From Paracoccus aminophilus JCM 7686 (GTDB lineage Bacteria; Pseudomonadota; Alphaproteobacteria; Rhodobacterales; Rhodobacteraceae): a stretch of DNA of 64,000 nucleotides. A program made the position numbers and the translations under genes. The notes under the pieces were generated by a model. That model had not been told where the DNA came from. It made no database searches and saw only the letters and a program-made list of their open reading frames with translations. Numbering within the stretch: the first letter of the stretch is position 1; the number at the start of each line of letters is the position of its first letter. This document shows positions 16,331 to 26,759 of this stretch, piece after piece. The stretch covers positions 1,276,001 to 1,340,000 of the forward strand of contig NC_022041.1 of NCBI RefSeq assembly GCF_000444995.1. Reading direction: 5' to 3'.

Positions 16331-17257
16331 ATGCGCGCATTCGTATTCCCGGGACAGGGCGCACAAGTGATCGGCATGGGGCGCGACCTGGCCGAAGCCT
16401 ATCCCGCCGCCCGCGAGGTCTTTGACGAGGTCGATGAGGCGCTCGGCGAAAAGCTGTCGGATCTGATCTGGAACGGCGATATCGAGACCCTGACGCTGAC
16501 CCAAAACGCTCAGCCCGCGCTGATGGCGACCTCGCTTGCGGCCTTCCGTGCGCTCGAGGCCGAGGGCTTCGGGATCAAGGATGCGGATTATGTCGCGGGT
16601 CACTCCCTGGGCGAATATTCGGCGCTTTGCGCGGCGGGCGCCCTGACGCTCTCGGATACGGCGCGTCTGTTGCGCCTGCGCGGACAGGCCATGCAAGAGG
16701 CGGTGCCGGTCGGGCAGGGCGCGATGGCCGCAATCCTCGGGCTCGATTTCGCGGCGGTCGAGCAGATTGCGCGCGACGCGGCCGAAGACGAGGTCTGTCA
16801 GGCGGCCAATGACAATGATCCCGCGCAGGTGGTGATCTCGGGCCATAAGGCCGCAGTCGAGCGCGCCGCAGTTTTGGCCAAGGAGCGCGGCGCGAAACGC
16901 GCGCTGATGCTGCCGGTCTCGGCGCCGTTCCATTCTGCCTTGATGCAGCCGGCTGCCGCCGTCATGGCCGAGGCTCTGGCAGGCGTCGAGATTGGCGCTC
17001 CGGCAGTGCCGCTCATCGCCAATGTGCTGGCCGAGCCGGTGGTTGAGCCCGGGCTCATCCGCCGCTTGCTGGTCGAGCAGGTCACGGGCTCGGTGCGCTG
17101 GCGCGAGAGCGTGCTGTTCCTGCAGGGCGCGGGCGTCACCGAATATTGGGAGATTGGCGCGGGCAAGGCGCTGTCGGGCATGATCAAGCGCATCGACAAG
17201 GAGGCCGTGGCCAAAAACGTCGCGACCCCCGCCGATCTTGCGGCATTGAAGGGCTGA
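16331..17257 (+). CDS. fabD: Malonyl-CoA:ACP transacylase
   Basis: A 308-residue enzyme that moves malonyl groups from CoA to acyl carrier protein, the entry step of fatty acid synthesis. The active-site serine is S92 in GHSLGEY and the partner histidine H201 in APFHSALM; FPGQGAQ opens the protein. ATG 16331 follows AAAGAAAGGA. fabG and acpP follow on the same strand, as in many bacteria; fabF, which often comes next, is absent here and dnaE takes its place. Confidence 0.96.
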   Translation: MRAFVFPGQGAQVIGMGRDLAEAYPAAREVFDEVDEALGEKLSDLIWNGDIETLTLTQNAQPALMATSLAAFRALEAEGFGIKDADYVAGHSLGEYSALCAAGALTLSDTARLLRLRGQAMQEAVPVGQGAMAAILGLDFAAVEQIARDAAEDEVCQAANDNDPAQVVISGHKAAVERAAVLAKERGAKRALMLPVSAPFHSALMQPAAAVMAEALAGVEIGAPAVPLIANVLAEPVVEPGLIRRLLVEQVTGSVRWRESVLFLQGAGVTEYWEIGAGKALSGMIKRIDKEAVAKNVATPADLAALKG

Positions 17258-17287
17258 GGCTCGGGGCCGGGGTTTGCTTCCGGTCGA

Positions 17288-17345
17288 GGCCGGGGGCGCT
17301 GCCCCCGGACCCCCGGGATATTTGGACATGAAAGACGGAGAGACA
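17288..17345. repeat. REP-like GC-rich palindrome between fabD and fabG
   Basis: CCGGGGGC (17290-17297) pairs with GCCCCCGG (17301-17308) over a GCT loop, followed by ACCCCCGGGATATTTGGAC. From memory, closely similar intergenic elements recur in many Rhodobacterales genomes. It may stabilise or partly terminate the mRNA; with only one copy in this window I cannot show that it is repeated. Confidence 0.5.
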
Positions 17346-18083
17346 ATGTTTGATCTGACGGGCAAGAGGGCGCTGATCACCGGCGCGTCTGGTGGCATCG
17401 GCGGGGCGATTGCCGAGGTTCTGCACGGGGCGGGCGCGGAGGTCACGCTCTCGGGCACGCGGGAGGCGCCGTTGCGCGAGCTTGCTGACAAGCTTGGCGC
17501 GCGCGCTCATGTCGCAGTTGCGAATCTTTCCGATGCTGCGGCGGTCGAGGCTTTGCCGAAGACCGCGGCCGAGCTGATGGGCGGGGTCGATATTCTGGTC
17601 AACAATGCCGGGATCACCCGCGACAACCTGTTCATGCGCATGTCCGATGAGGAATGGGCGCAGGTGATCGAGGTCAATCTGACCTCGAGCTTCCGGCTCT
17701 GCCGGGCGGTTCTGCGCGGCATGATGAAGGCGCGTTGGGGGCGGATCGTGAATATCTCCTCGATCGTCGGCGCGACCGGAAACCCGGGGCAGGGCAATTA
17801 TGCTGCTGCCAAGGCCGGTCTGGTCGGCATGTCGAAAAGCCTTGCTTTTGAAGTGATTAGCCGCGGGATTACCGTGAACTGCGTCGCGCCGGGCTTTGTC
17901 GAGACCGCCATGACTGGCAAGCTCACTGACGAGCAGAAAGCCCGGATCCTGACCCAGGTTCCGGCTGGGCGTATGGGCACCTCCGAAGAGATTGCCGCCG
18001 CCGCGCTTTATCTGGCGAGCCCGGAGGCTGGCTATGTCACTGGCACAACCCTGCATGTGAATGGCGGCATGGCGATGCTCTGA
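17346..18083 (+). CDS. fabG: 3-oxoacyl-ACP reductase
   Basis: A 245-residue short-chain dehydrogenase that reduces 3-ketoacyl-ACP with NADPH. It has the cofactor motif TGASGGIG (12-19), NNAG at about 87-90, and the catalytic S139, Y152 and K156 (NISSIVG, GNYAAAKAG). The C-terminal TLHVNGGMAML ending is typical of FabG. ATG 17346 follows GACGGAGAGAC. It lies between fabD and acpP, which makes FabG far more likely than another dehydrogenase of the family. Confidence 0.95.
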   Translation: MFDLTGKRALITGASGGIGGAIAEVLHGAGAEVTLSGTREAPLRELADKLGARAHVAVANLSDAAAVEALPKTAAELMGGVDILVNNAGITRDNLFMRMSDEEWAQVIEVNLTSSFRLCRAVLRGMMKARWGRIVNISSIVGATGNPGQGNYAAAKAGLVGMSKSLAFEVISRGITVNCVAPGFVETAMTGKLTDEQKARILTQVPAGRMGTSEEIAAAALYLASPEAGYVTGTTLHVNGGMAML

Positions 18084-18109
18084 GCATCGGCGGATTTTGG
18101 TTTAACCAG

Positions 18110-18137
18110 TTGCAAGATCACAGGCTCGTGCTATATC
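18110..18137 (+). promoter_or_regulatory. Probable sigma-70 promoter of acpP
   Basis: TTGCAA (18110-18115) and TATATC (18132-18137) are separated by 16 bases, in the 148-base gap upstream of acpP. A separate strong promoter for acpP is expected because ACP is needed in large excess over FabD and FabG. Confidence 0.5.
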
Positions 18138-18231
18138 CCGCGAACAAGCCGCAGGGAGAACCGCCTTCGGCTGTCGCCGGTATTGATCTGGCAACATCAT
18201 GGGCGGATGCCCGCGAAAGTGAGGAAGAGAT

Positions 18232-18465
18232 ATGAGCGATATCGCTGATCGCGTGAAAAAGATCGTCGTCGAGCATCTGGGCGTCGACGAGGACAAGGTG
18301 ACGGAATCGGCTTCCTTCATCGATGATCTGGGTGCGGATTCGCTCGACACCGTCGAGCTGGTCATGGCCTTCGAAGAAGAATTCGGGATCGAAATTCCGG
18401 ATGACGCTGCCGAGACCATCCAGACCTTTGGTGACGCCGTGAACTTCATTCAGGGCGCGGTCTGA
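18232..18465 (+). CDS. acpP: Acyl carrier protein
   Basis: A 77-residue acidic protein that carries growing fatty acyl chains. The phosphopantetheine attachment serine is S37 in [10 protein letters not shown]. Length, charge and sequence ([17 protein letters not shown]) are those of the primary ACP. The ATG follows GAGGAAGAGAT. It is downstream of fabG with its own likely promoter. Confidence 0.98.
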   Translation: MSDIADRVKKIVVEHLGVDEDKVTESASFIDDLGADSLDTVELVMAFEEEFGIEIPDDAAETIQTFGDAVNFIQGAV

Positions 18466-18488
18466 TCTTTTCGGACTGACGGACTTTT

Positions 18489-18517
18489 GCGGCGCCTTCC
18501 CCAGCGGGAGGCGCCGT
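18489..18517 (+). terminator. Hairpin after acpP
   Basis: GGCGCCT (18491-18497) pairs with AGGCGCC (about 18509-18515) around an 11-base loop, 25 bases after the acpP stop. The following T-tract is poor (GTATTCATTTT), so termination may be partial. Confidence 0.45.
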
Positions 18518-18585
18518 ATTCATTTTCCGGCCCCGTTGGCGCGCGCTTTTTCGCGCCTTCTTTTCGCCGCAGTGCCGGGTCGCGA

Positions 18586-18614
18586 TTGGACTTGGCGGGG
18601 AGATGTCCTAAATT
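18586..18614 (+). promoter_or_regulatory. Candidate dnaE promoter placing transcription start at the ATG
   Basis: TTGGAC (18586-18591) and TAAATT (18609-18614) are separated by 17 bases. The expected start of transcription, 7 bases past the -10, is base 18621, the A of the dnaE ATG. This would give a leaderless mRNA; the only possible ribosome site, CAGGGC, is weak. Confidence 0.35.
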
Positions 18615-18620
18615 CAGGGC

Positions 18621-21600
18621 ATGACCCAAAGCTCTCCTCGATTCATTCACCTGCGCACCCATTCCGAGCATTCGCTTCTGGAGGGCGCGATCCATGCGGC
18701 CAAGCTGCCCGCGCTTGCGGCCGAGATGGGGATGCCGGCGGTCGCGTTGACCGACAGCAATGCGCTTTTCGCGGGGCTCGAGTTTTCGGTCAAATCGCAG
18801 GACAAGGGCGTGCAGCCGATCATCGGCTGTCAGGTCAGCGTCGTGACCGAGAAAGTGACCGGGCCGATCGTGCTTTTGGCGCAGAACCGGGCGGGCTGGC
18901 TCAATCTGATGAGCCTTTCGACGGTGCTTTACATGCGCGAGGGCACGGCACCGGTCCACGTCACTCTGGCCGAGCTGGAAAGCCGGACAGAGGGGCTGAT
19001 CTGTCTGACCGGCGGGGCGCTTGGGCCCTTGGGCCAATTGGTCGGCCAGGGGCTTTTGCCCGAGGCGCGCGCTTTCGTCGAAGAGCTCAAGCGTTTTTAC
19101 CCCGACCGGCTTTATGTCGAGCTGCAACGCCATCGCGACGGCTCGGGCCAACCCGTGGCTGAAGAGGTCTCGGCCGAGGGGGGCATGATTGATCTGGCCT
19201 ATGCGCTCGATCTGCCATTGGTCGCGACGAATGATGTCTATTTCCCGAAGCCCGATCTTTACGACGCCCATGATGCGCTGATCTGCATCGCCGAGCGCGC
19301 CTATGTCGATCAGACCCAGCCGCGCCGCCGTCTGACGCCGTCCCATTACTTCAAATCCTCCGAGGAAATGGCCGCGCTTTTCGCCGATCTGCCCGAGGCG
19401 ATCGAGAATACCGTGGAAATCGCGCGGCGCTGCTCTTTTGCCGTGGCCAAGCACAAGCCGATCCTGCCGCGCTTTGCCGATGACGAGGTGGTCGAGCTTC
19501 GGCGTCAGGCCGAGGAGGGGCTGGCGCGGCGCTTGGCGGTCATTCCTCATTCGACCACGGTCGAGGAATATGAAAAGCGCCTGCAATTCGAGCTCGATAT
19601 CATCGAGCAGATGGGTTTTCCCGGCTATTTCCTGATCGTTGCCGATTTTATCAAATGGGCCAAGGATCACGGCATTCCAGTCGGGCCGGGCCGGGGGTCG
19701 GGTGCGGGCTCGCTCGTCGCCTATGCGCTGACCATTACCGATATCGATCCCTTGCGCTATTCGCTGCTCTTTGAGCGCTTCCTCAACCCCGAGCGGGTCT
19801 CGATGCCGGACTTCGACATCGACTTCTGCATGGATCGCCGCGAAGAGGTCATTCGCTACGTTCAGGACCGCTATGGCCGCGACAAGGTCGGCCAGATCAT
19901 CACCTTCGGTGCGCTTTTGTCGAAAGCCGCGGTACGCGACGTGGGCCGCGTGCTGCAATTGCCCTTCGGTCAGGTCGATCGTCTGTCGAAGATGATCCCG
20001 GTTGAGGGAGTGAAGCCGGTTTCGGTGACGAAGGCGCTGGCCGATGAGCCGCGTCTGCGCGAGGCGGCGAAGGAAGAGGTCGTCGCGCGGCTGCTCGATT
20101 ATGCGGCCAAGCTCGAAGGGCTTTACCGCAACGCCTCGACCCATGCCGCGGGGGTGGTGATCTCGCCCGATCCGCTCGATCAGCTGGTGCCGATCTACCG
20201 CGATCCGGCCTCGGACATGCCCGCGACCCAGTTCAATATGAAATGGGTCGAGCAGGCCGGTCTGGTCAAATTCGACTTTCTTGGCCTGAAGACACTGACC
20301 GTCATCCAAAACGCCGTCGATCTGATCCGGGGCGGTGGACGACATCTGCATATCGCGCCCGATGGCCGCACGCTTTATGCGCCGCCCGAGACCGAGATCG
20401 ACGAAATCAACGCGATCCCGCTGGATGACGCGCCGACCTATGAGCTCTTCTCGGCGGCGCGCACGGTTGCGGTCTTTCAGGTGGAAAGCTCGGGCATGAT
20501 GGATGCGCTGCGGCGCATGCGCCCGACCTGTATCGAGGATATCGTGGCCCTCGTGGCGCTTTACCGCCCCGGCCCGATGGAGAATATCCCGACCTATTGC
20601 GATGTGAAGAACGGCGTTAAACCGCTGGAATCCTTGCATCCGACGATTGATCCGATCCTGTCCGAGACGCAGGGCATCATCGTCTATCAGGAACAGGTGA
20701 TGCAGATCGCGCAGGTCATGGCGGGTTATTCGCTTGGCGGCGCCGACCTGTTGCGCCGCGCCATGGGCAAGAAGATCGCCGAGGAAATGGCCAAGGAGCG
20801 CCCGAAATTCGTCGAGGGCTGCAAGGCGCAGGGGATTGATGCCAAGAAATCGGGCGAGGTTTTCGACCTGCTCGAAAAATTCGCGAATTACGGCTTCAAC
20901 AAATCTCACGCCGCCGCCTATGCCGTGGTCAGCTATCAGACGGCTTGGCTCAAGGCGAACCATCCGGTCGAGTTCATGGCTGCGGTGATGAACTGCGATA
21001 TCCATCTGACCGACAAACTTGCGATCTATAAGCGCGAGACCGACCGGATGGGGATCGAGATGGTGCCGCCTTGCGTGAACCGCTCGCTTGCCACCTATAG
21101 CGTGAAAGAGGGGCGCATCCATTATGCGCTCGGCGCGCTCAAAGGTGTCGGTGGCGAGGCGATGAATCTGATCGTCAAGGCGCGGGGCGAGACGCCCTTC
21201 CGCGATATGGTCGATTTTGCACGCCGGGTTGATATGAAGCGTGTGGGCAAGCGGCCGCTCGAAACTTTGGCGCGGGCCGGGGCTTTCGATCAGCTCGATC
21301 CGAACCGCTCGAAAGTGCTGCGTGCGCTTGACGGGCTGGTCGCTTGGTCGGCGGCGGTGCAAGAGGCCGCGCAATCGAACCAGAGCTCGCTGTTCGGGGG
21401 CGGCGAGGATCTGCCGCCGCCGCGCGCCGTCACCGCGCCTTTGTGGCTGCCGACCGAGAAACTGGCCGAGGAACATGCGGCGGTCGGCTTCTATCTCTCG
21501 GGCCATCCGCTCGACGATTATCAGACCGCGCTCAAGCGCAAGAATGTTTCGACCTTGGCCGAGATCACGCTGGCGGCGCAGGATGGCGCGATGGTTGCCT

Positions 21601-22094
21601 CGATTGCGGGCACGGTCTCGAGCCGGCAAGAGAAGAAATCGGCCAAGGGCACGCGCTACGCCTTTGTCAGCCTGTCGGACCCGACCGGGCTTTACGAGGT
21701 CACGGTCTTTTCCGACACGCTCGACGCGCATCGGCAGGATCTTGAACCGGGCGCCAATGTCGTCTTGCAGGTGCAGGTCGAGCCCTCGGGCGAATTGGTC
21801 AAGCTTTTGGCGCGCGGCGTCACGCCGCTCGAAGCCGCGATTGCCGATGCCGGGGCCGACCGTCTGGCGATCACGATTGCCGATCTTCATCCGGTTCCCG
21901 AGATCGCGGCCGCCCTGCAACGCATTCTGAGCGAGGTCAAAGCGCCCGCGCGGGCCCGCGGTCCGATCAGTCTGCGATTCCGTGACGGCGACGATTTGGT
22001 CGATGTCGAGATCGCTGCGGATGCCCCGCTCACAACCCCCGCGCGACAGGCCCTAAGGGCAATTCCCGGCGTGCTCGAAATCGTCGACGAATAA
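18621..22094 (+). CDS. dnaE: DNA polymerase III alpha subunit
   Basis: The 1157-residue replicative polymerase. It starts with the PHP domain (RFIHLRTHSEHSLLEGAI), then the polymerase core with GPGRGSGAGSLVAYAL and the catalytic aspartates in MPDFDIDFCMD (about residues 395-405). The tandem helix-hairpin-helix, OB fold (TRYAFVSLSDPTGLYEV) and C-terminal domain follow. In the PHP domain the HLRTHS pattern lacks the second metal histidine of active PHP nucleases, as in E. coli DnaE, so proofreading must come from a separate epsilon subunit. The start is fixed by the conserved N-terminus. Confidence 0.98.
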   Translation: MTQSSPRFIHLRTHSEHSLLEGAIHAAKLPALAAEMGMPAVALTDSNALFAGLEFSVKSQDKGVQPIIGCQVSVVTEKVTGPIVLLAQNRAGWLNLMSLSTVLYMREGTAPVHVTLAELESRTEGLICLTGGALGPLGQLVGQGLLPEARAFVEELKRFYPDRLYVELQRHRDGSGQPVAEEVSAEGGMIDLAYALDLPLVATNDVYFPKPDLYDAHDALICIAERAYVDQTQPRRRLTPSHYFKSSEEMAALFADLPEAIENTVEIARRCSFAVAKHKPILPRFADDEVVELRRQAEEGLARRLAVIPHSTTVEEYEKRLQFELDIIEQMGFPGYFLIVADFIKWAKDHGIPVGPGRGSGAGSLVAYALTITDIDPLRYSLLFERFLNPERVSMPDFDIDFCMDRREEVIRYVQDRYGRDKVGQIITFGALLSKAAVRDVGRVLQLPFGQVDRLSKMIPVEGVKPVSVTKALADEPRLREAAKEEVVARLLDYAAKLEGLYRNASTHAAGVVISPDPLDQLVPIYRDPASDMPATQFNMKWVEQAGLVKFDFLGLKTLTVIQNAVDLIRGGGRHLHIAPDGRTLYAPPETEIDEINAIPLDDAPTYELFSAARTVAVFQVESSGMMDALRRMRPTCIEDIVALVALYRPGPMENIPTYCDVKNGVKPLESLHPTIDPILSETQGIIVYQEQVMQIAQVMAGYSLGGADLLRRAMGKKIAEEMAKERPKFVEGCKAQGIDAKKSGEVFDLLEKFANYGFNKSHAAAYAVVSYQTAWLKANHPVEFMAAVMNCDIHLTDKLAIYKRETDRMGIEMVPPCVNRSLATYSVKEGRIHYALGALKGVGGEAMNLIVKARGETPFRDMVDFARRVDMKRVGKRPLETLARAGAFDQLDPNRSKVLRALDGLVAWSAAVQEAAQSNQSSLFGGGEDLPPPRAVTAPLWLPTEKLAEEHAAVGFYLSGHPLDDYQTALKRKNVSTLAEITLAAQDGAMVASIAGTVSSRQEKKSAKGTRYAFVSLSDPTGLYEVTVFSDTLDAHRQDLEPGANVVLQVQVEPSGELVKLLARGVTPLEAAIADAGADRLAITIADLHPVPEIAAALQRILSEVKAPARARGPISLRFRDGDDLVDVEIAADAPLTTPARQALRAIPGVLEIVDE

Positions 22095-22178
22095 GTTCAG
22101 TCGCAGACAAATTAGACTTGGAATCGCCCTGAACTCTCTGCTTAATGCCGCCAACCCATCTTCTGTTGGAGGTTTTCG

Positions 22179-23255
22179 ATGCGGTTTCCGAACATTGCGC
22201 AAAACGTGCTGCCCGGCTTTGACGGGGCGGTCACGCGCTATGTCTCGCCCGAGGTGCAGGACAAATCTTGGTTCACACCGCACAAGTCGGTGATCTTCGT
22301 CAACGGGATGGACAACGATCCGAACGACCATATGACCAGCGCGAACAACCTCTCGCTGATGCTTGGTTGCCCGGTGATCGGGGTCTATAACAAGAAGGGC
22401 GGTTTCTGGCCCGATGTCTGGCAATGCATCACCGACAAGGCCAGTCTGACCGGCGTTCAGACCGGCAATGCCAATTATAACCAGCGTGGGTTCGAGCTTT
22501 ACGAGGCGCTTTATCAGGCGCAAAAGCGGAAGAACGTCATGCTGACCAAGGAAGATTTCACCTATGATCTTCTGAGCAGCAACGCCGCCTCGCAGGCGCT
22601 GTTCGCTTTGCTCGCTGCGCCGGGCGGTATGCTCGGGACGCCGCTTTACTGTCACAGCCAGGGCAATCTGATCGGCTCGAACGCGCTGTCGGCGGTCACG
22701 CTGGTCAAGGGCGCAGGCTCGGTTCAGGGGCTTGAGGTCTTCAGCTTCGGCTCTCCGGCGCGCGGCTGGCCCTCGGGGATCAAACGCGTCAACAACGCCT
22801 ATACCTTCGATTTCGTCAGCATCCTTGATCTTACCGCCGATTGGTCGAGCTCGAAGGTTGGCTTCAAAGTCGCGCATGGCTTTGACAATTACATCGCCCA
22901 AGACGGTGAATTCGTCGTCAACCGCTTCCGCACCGGCGGCTGGGGCATGACCTTCAATATGGATGAGAAGGGGCTGGCCAAGTTCTGCGTGACGCTTGGC
23001 AACAACACCCGCCGCCTGCGCTCGATCTTCGACCGGCTGGAGAAGGCGCATTGGAGCGACAGCGACGATGTCGCGGTGGCTTATGTGAACCTGCTCAGCG
23101 ACGACCAGCTTGCCGGTCTTCAGCGCACCGATCCGGTTTTCGTCGGCCAGCTGATCCGTCTGCTGAACGCGGGCTATACCGCCTCGGACGAAAAAGCCGC
23201 GATCCGGCGGTTGCAACATGCCCAAAGCGTTCCCGAGCCCGGCGTGCGCGTCTGA
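22179..23255 (+). CDS. Putative alpha/beta-hydrolase-like protein of unknown function
   Basis: A 358-residue protein with no signal peptide. VIFVNGMDNDPNDH (38-51) looks like a first strand and oxyanion loop, and LYCHSQGNLIGSNAL (156-170) is a nucleophile elbow with S160 in a C-H-S-Q-G form of G-x-S-x-G. After VFSFGSPARG, plausible acid and base residues are D211 and H233 (TFDFVSIL, VAHGFDNY). The last 70 residues form a separate helical region (LLSDDQLAGL, DEKAAIRRLQHAQ). ATG 22179 follows TTGGAGG. I do not recognise the family; a lipase or secreted-effector role is possible but unproven. Confidence 0.55.
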   Translation: MRFPNIAQNVLPGFDGAVTRYVSPEVQDKSWFTPHKSVIFVNGMDNDPNDHMTSANNLSLMLGCPVIGVYNKKGGFWPDVWQCITDKASLTGVQTGNANYNQRGFELYEALYQAQKRKNVMLTKEDFTYDLLSSNAASQALFALLAAPGGMLGTPLYCHSQGNLIGSNALSAVTLVKGAGSVQGLEVFSFGSPARGWPSGIKRVNNAYTFDFVSILDLTADWSSSKVGFKVAHGFDNYIAQDGEFVVNRFRTGGWGMTFNMDEKGLAKFCVTLGNNTRRLRSIFDRLEKAHWSDSDDVAVAYVNLLSDDQLAGLQRTDPVFVGQLIRLLNAGYTASDEKAAIRRLQHAQSVPEPGVRV

Positions 23256-23277
23256 TCCTTCTCGACCCGCTCGACAT

Positions 23278-23308
23278 AAAAAAGCCCCGCGAAAGCGGGG
23301 CTTTTCTT
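23278..23308. terminator. Bidirectional terminator between the hydrolase gene and ilvC
   Basis: AAAAGCCCCGC and GCGGGGCTTTT pair across a GAAA tetraloop, with A-rich and T-rich flanks on either side. It can serve both converging genes. Confidence 0.9.
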
Positions 23309-23322
23309 TGATCGGGTCGCGC

Positions 23323-24473
<1,151 letters not shown>

Positions 24474-24929
24474 ATGCTTGATGAGACGGATCGCCGTATT
24501 TTGCGCCATTTGCTCGCCGATCCCGAGGCGCCCAATACGCTGCTTGCCGAACGGGCAGGGGTGACGGGGGCAAGCCTGTGGCGCCGGATGGAAAAGATGC
24601 GGGCCGAGGGCGTGATCCGCGCCATTCGCGGGCGCATCGACTGGCGCGCGCTTGGCTATGGTGTCGAGGTGAGCCTGCGCTTCACGCTCGACAAGACCGT
24701 CCCCCATGCCTTCGACGCCTTCACCGCCGCCGCGCGCGAGGTGCCCGAGGTGATCGAAATCCAGACCTTCCTCGGCTCGGTCGATCTGCGGCTGTCGGTG
24801 ATTGCGCGCGACATGGGCCATTGGCAGCAGATCTACCGCGAAAAGATCCTGACCTTGCCCCATGTCGCCGACAGCGATGCGCTGATGCTGGTCTCGACCA
24901 TCAAATCGACGCAGGAGATGCCGCTGTGA
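24474..24929 (+). CDS. Lrp/AsnC-family regulator, first of a tandem pair
   Basis: A 151-residue protein with an N-terminal helix-turn-helix (LDETDRRILRHLLADPEAPN, residues 2-21, and the following recognition helix) and a C-terminal ligand-sensing domain (EVPEVIEIQTFLGSVDLRLSVIARD). It is divergent from ilvC and overlaps the next Lrp-type gene by four bases (GTGA). The pairing suggests a hetero-oligomeric regulator of branched-chain amino acid synthesis, but that is inferred from position. Confidence 0.87.
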   Translation: MLDETDRRILRHLLADPEAPNTLLAERAGVTGASLWRRMEKMRAEGVIRAIRGRIDWRALGYGVEVSLRFTLDKTVPHAFDAFTAAAREVPEVIEIQTFLGSVDLRLSVIARDMGHWQQIYREKILTLPHVADSDALMLVSTIKSTQEMPL

Positions 24930-25384
24930 GCGTGGAAACCGATAGCACCGATCTCGCGATCCTGAAGCTTCTGGCCGAGGATGCGACGCGGGGGGCTGCC
25001 GAAATCGGGCGGGCGCTTGGCCTGACCCAGCCCGCCGTCTGGCGCCGCATTCGCCGCCTGACCGAGGCTGGCGTCATGGCCGGGCGCCGGATCGAGGTCG
25101 ATCAGACGGCGGCTGGTTTCGGCGTCACGATCTTTCTGGGCATTCGGCTGGCGGCCAAAGGTCGCACCAGCATGGAGGATTTCGAGCGCGGCGTCACTGC
25201 GATCCCTGAGGTGCAGGTCGTTCAGCATGTGCTTGGGCAATTCGACTATCGCCTGCGCGTCGTCGCCCGCGACATTGCCGATTTCGAGCGCATCTTGCGT
25301 CGTCGGATCATGACCTTGCCCGGCATCGGTCAGGTCGAGGCCAATGTCATGCTGTCCGAAGAGCGCAGGCTCGGCCCGCTTTAG
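24926..25384 (+). CDS. Lrp/AsnC-family regulator, second of a tandem pair
   Basis: A 152-residue protein starting at GTG 24926, inside the stop codon of the first Lrp gene. It has the same two-domain layout: DSTDLAILKLLAEDATRGAAEIG leading into LTQPAVWRRIRRLTEAGV as recognition helix, and VVQHVLGQFDYRLRVVARD in the effector domain. Identity to its neighbour is low, so this is an old pair rather than a fresh duplicate. Four-base coupling implies equal production of the two proteins. Confidence 0.86.
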   Translation: MSVETDSTDLAILKLLAEDATRGAAEIGRALGLTQPAVWRRIRRLTEAGVMAGRRIEVDQTAAGFGVTIFLGIRLAAKGRTSMEDFERGVTAIPEVQVVQHVLGQFDYRLRVVARDIADFERILRRRIMTLPGIGQVEANVMLSEERRLGPL

Positions 25385-25457
25385 CCTTCACGGCGTTGTT
25401 GCCTTGCCTTTCGCTTGCGCGCACGCCAATCAGACAAAGACTTGCAAGAGGTGTCCG

Positions 25458-26759
25458 ATGGCCAGCACGCCCCCGTTCTCGCGCTATGAATTCATGATCG
25501 CCTGGCGCTATTTGCGGGCGCGCCGTGCCGAAGGCGGGGTCAGTGTGATGACCTGGATCAGCCTGATCGGCATCACTCTGGGCGTCATGGCGCTGATCGC
25601 GACATTGGCGGTCCGCTCTGGCTTTCGCGAGGAGTTCGTCGATACGATCCTTGGCGCCAACGCCGATACCTCGCTCTATTATGCGCCGACCTATGTCATC
25701 AATGATCTGACGGATGAGACCTATTCGGTGCCCGGCACGATCTCGGATTACGACGCTTTGGCGAGCAAGGTCGCGGCGCTGCCCGGGGTCGAGCGCGCGA
25801 CGGCGATCGTGCGTGGACAGGCGATGGTCAGCAATGGCGACCGGATGAATGCGGCTGAGATTTACGGCGTAACCTACGACGATATCAAGAAAATATCTCG
25901 GATTACCGATCCTGAAACCTCGCAAGGCAGCCTCGAGAACTTTGAGCACGGCATTGCCATCGGCGTCGGTATTGCGCGCGAGCTGGGGGTCAGTCTGGGC
26001 GACAAGATCCAGCTGATTTCGCCCAATGGCGCCAAGACGCCGGTCGGCGTGACGCCGCGGATCTCGACCTATGAGGTCACCTATATCTTCTCGGCCGGGC
26101 GCTATGACATCGACCGCACGCGCATCTATATGCCGCTGGCCGAAGCGCAAAGCTATTTCAACCGCGAGGGCGTCGCCGATGAGATCGAGGTCTATGTCAA
26201 AGACCCCGAGAAAGTTGACGACTGGACCCAGCCGCTGTTGAAGATCGGTGGCGAGAATGCGCAGGTCTGGACTTGGAAGGATTCCTCAGGTTCCTTCCTC
26301 AAGGCTTTGGATATGGAGGATAATGTTATGTTCATCATCCTCTCCATCCTCGTGCTGATCGCCTCGATGAACATCACCTCTGGACTGATCATGCTGGTCA
26401 AGAACAAGGGCCGCGACATCGGGATCTTGCGCACGATGGGGCTGACCGAGGGCGCGATCCTGCGCGTCTTCTTCCTCTGCGGCGCTTTTACCGGCGTGAT
26501 CGGCACGATTGCCGGTGTGGCGCTTGGCGTACTCTTCGCGCTCAATGTCGATCACATCATGGCCTTCGTGAACTTCCTCTCGGGCGGCGGCGCCTGGGAT
26601 CCCTCGGTGCGCGGCATTTATGAGCTGCCCGCGAAGCTTCGCGGCATCGACATCGCCAAGGCAGTCGGCCTTTCGCTGGCTTTGTCCTTCATCGTCACGA
26701 TTTTCCCGGCGCGCCGTGCGGCTCGCATGAACCCGGTAGAGGCGCTGCGTTATGAATGA
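25458..26759 (+). CDS. LolC/LolE-family lipoprotein-release permease
   Basis: A 433-residue inner-membrane protein with the family layout: N-terminal helix ([23 protein letters not shown], about 31-53), large periplasmic domain (to about 285), then three helices. The ABC partner extracts lipoproteins from the inner membrane for transfer to the carrier LolA. ATG 25458 follows AAGAGGTG. Only one permease gene precedes lolD, as in alphaproteobacteria where a single LolC/E-type (LolF-like) subunit probably forms a homodimer. It overlaps lolD by 8 bases. Confidence 0.88.
   Translation: MASTPPFSRYEFMIAWRYLRARRAEGGVSVMTWISLIGITLGVMALIATLAVRSGFREEFVDTILGANADTSLYYAPTYVINDLTDETYSVPGTISDYDALASKVAALPGVERATAIVRGQAMVSNGDRMNAAEIYGVTYDDIKKISRITDPETSQGSLENFEHGIAIGVGIARELGVSLGDKIQLISPNGAKTPVGVTPRISTYEVTYIFSAGRYDIDRTRIYMPLAEAQSYFNREGVADEIEVYVKDPEKVDDWTQPLLKIGGENAQVWTWKDSSGSFLKALDMEDNVMFIILSILVLIASMNITSGLIMLVKNKGRDIGILRTMGLTEGAILRVFFLCGAFTGVIGTIAGVALGVLFALNVDHIMAFVNFLSGGGAWDPSVRGIYELPAKLRGIDIAKAVGLSLALSFIVTIFPARRAARMNPVEALRYE

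Noticed and set aside
18450..21920. A very long open frame on the minus strand opposite dnaE
   Set aside because: It is the mirror of high-GC codon bias in dnaE. Its translation is rich in R, D, H and G with no family likeness, while the plus-strand DnaE is certain.
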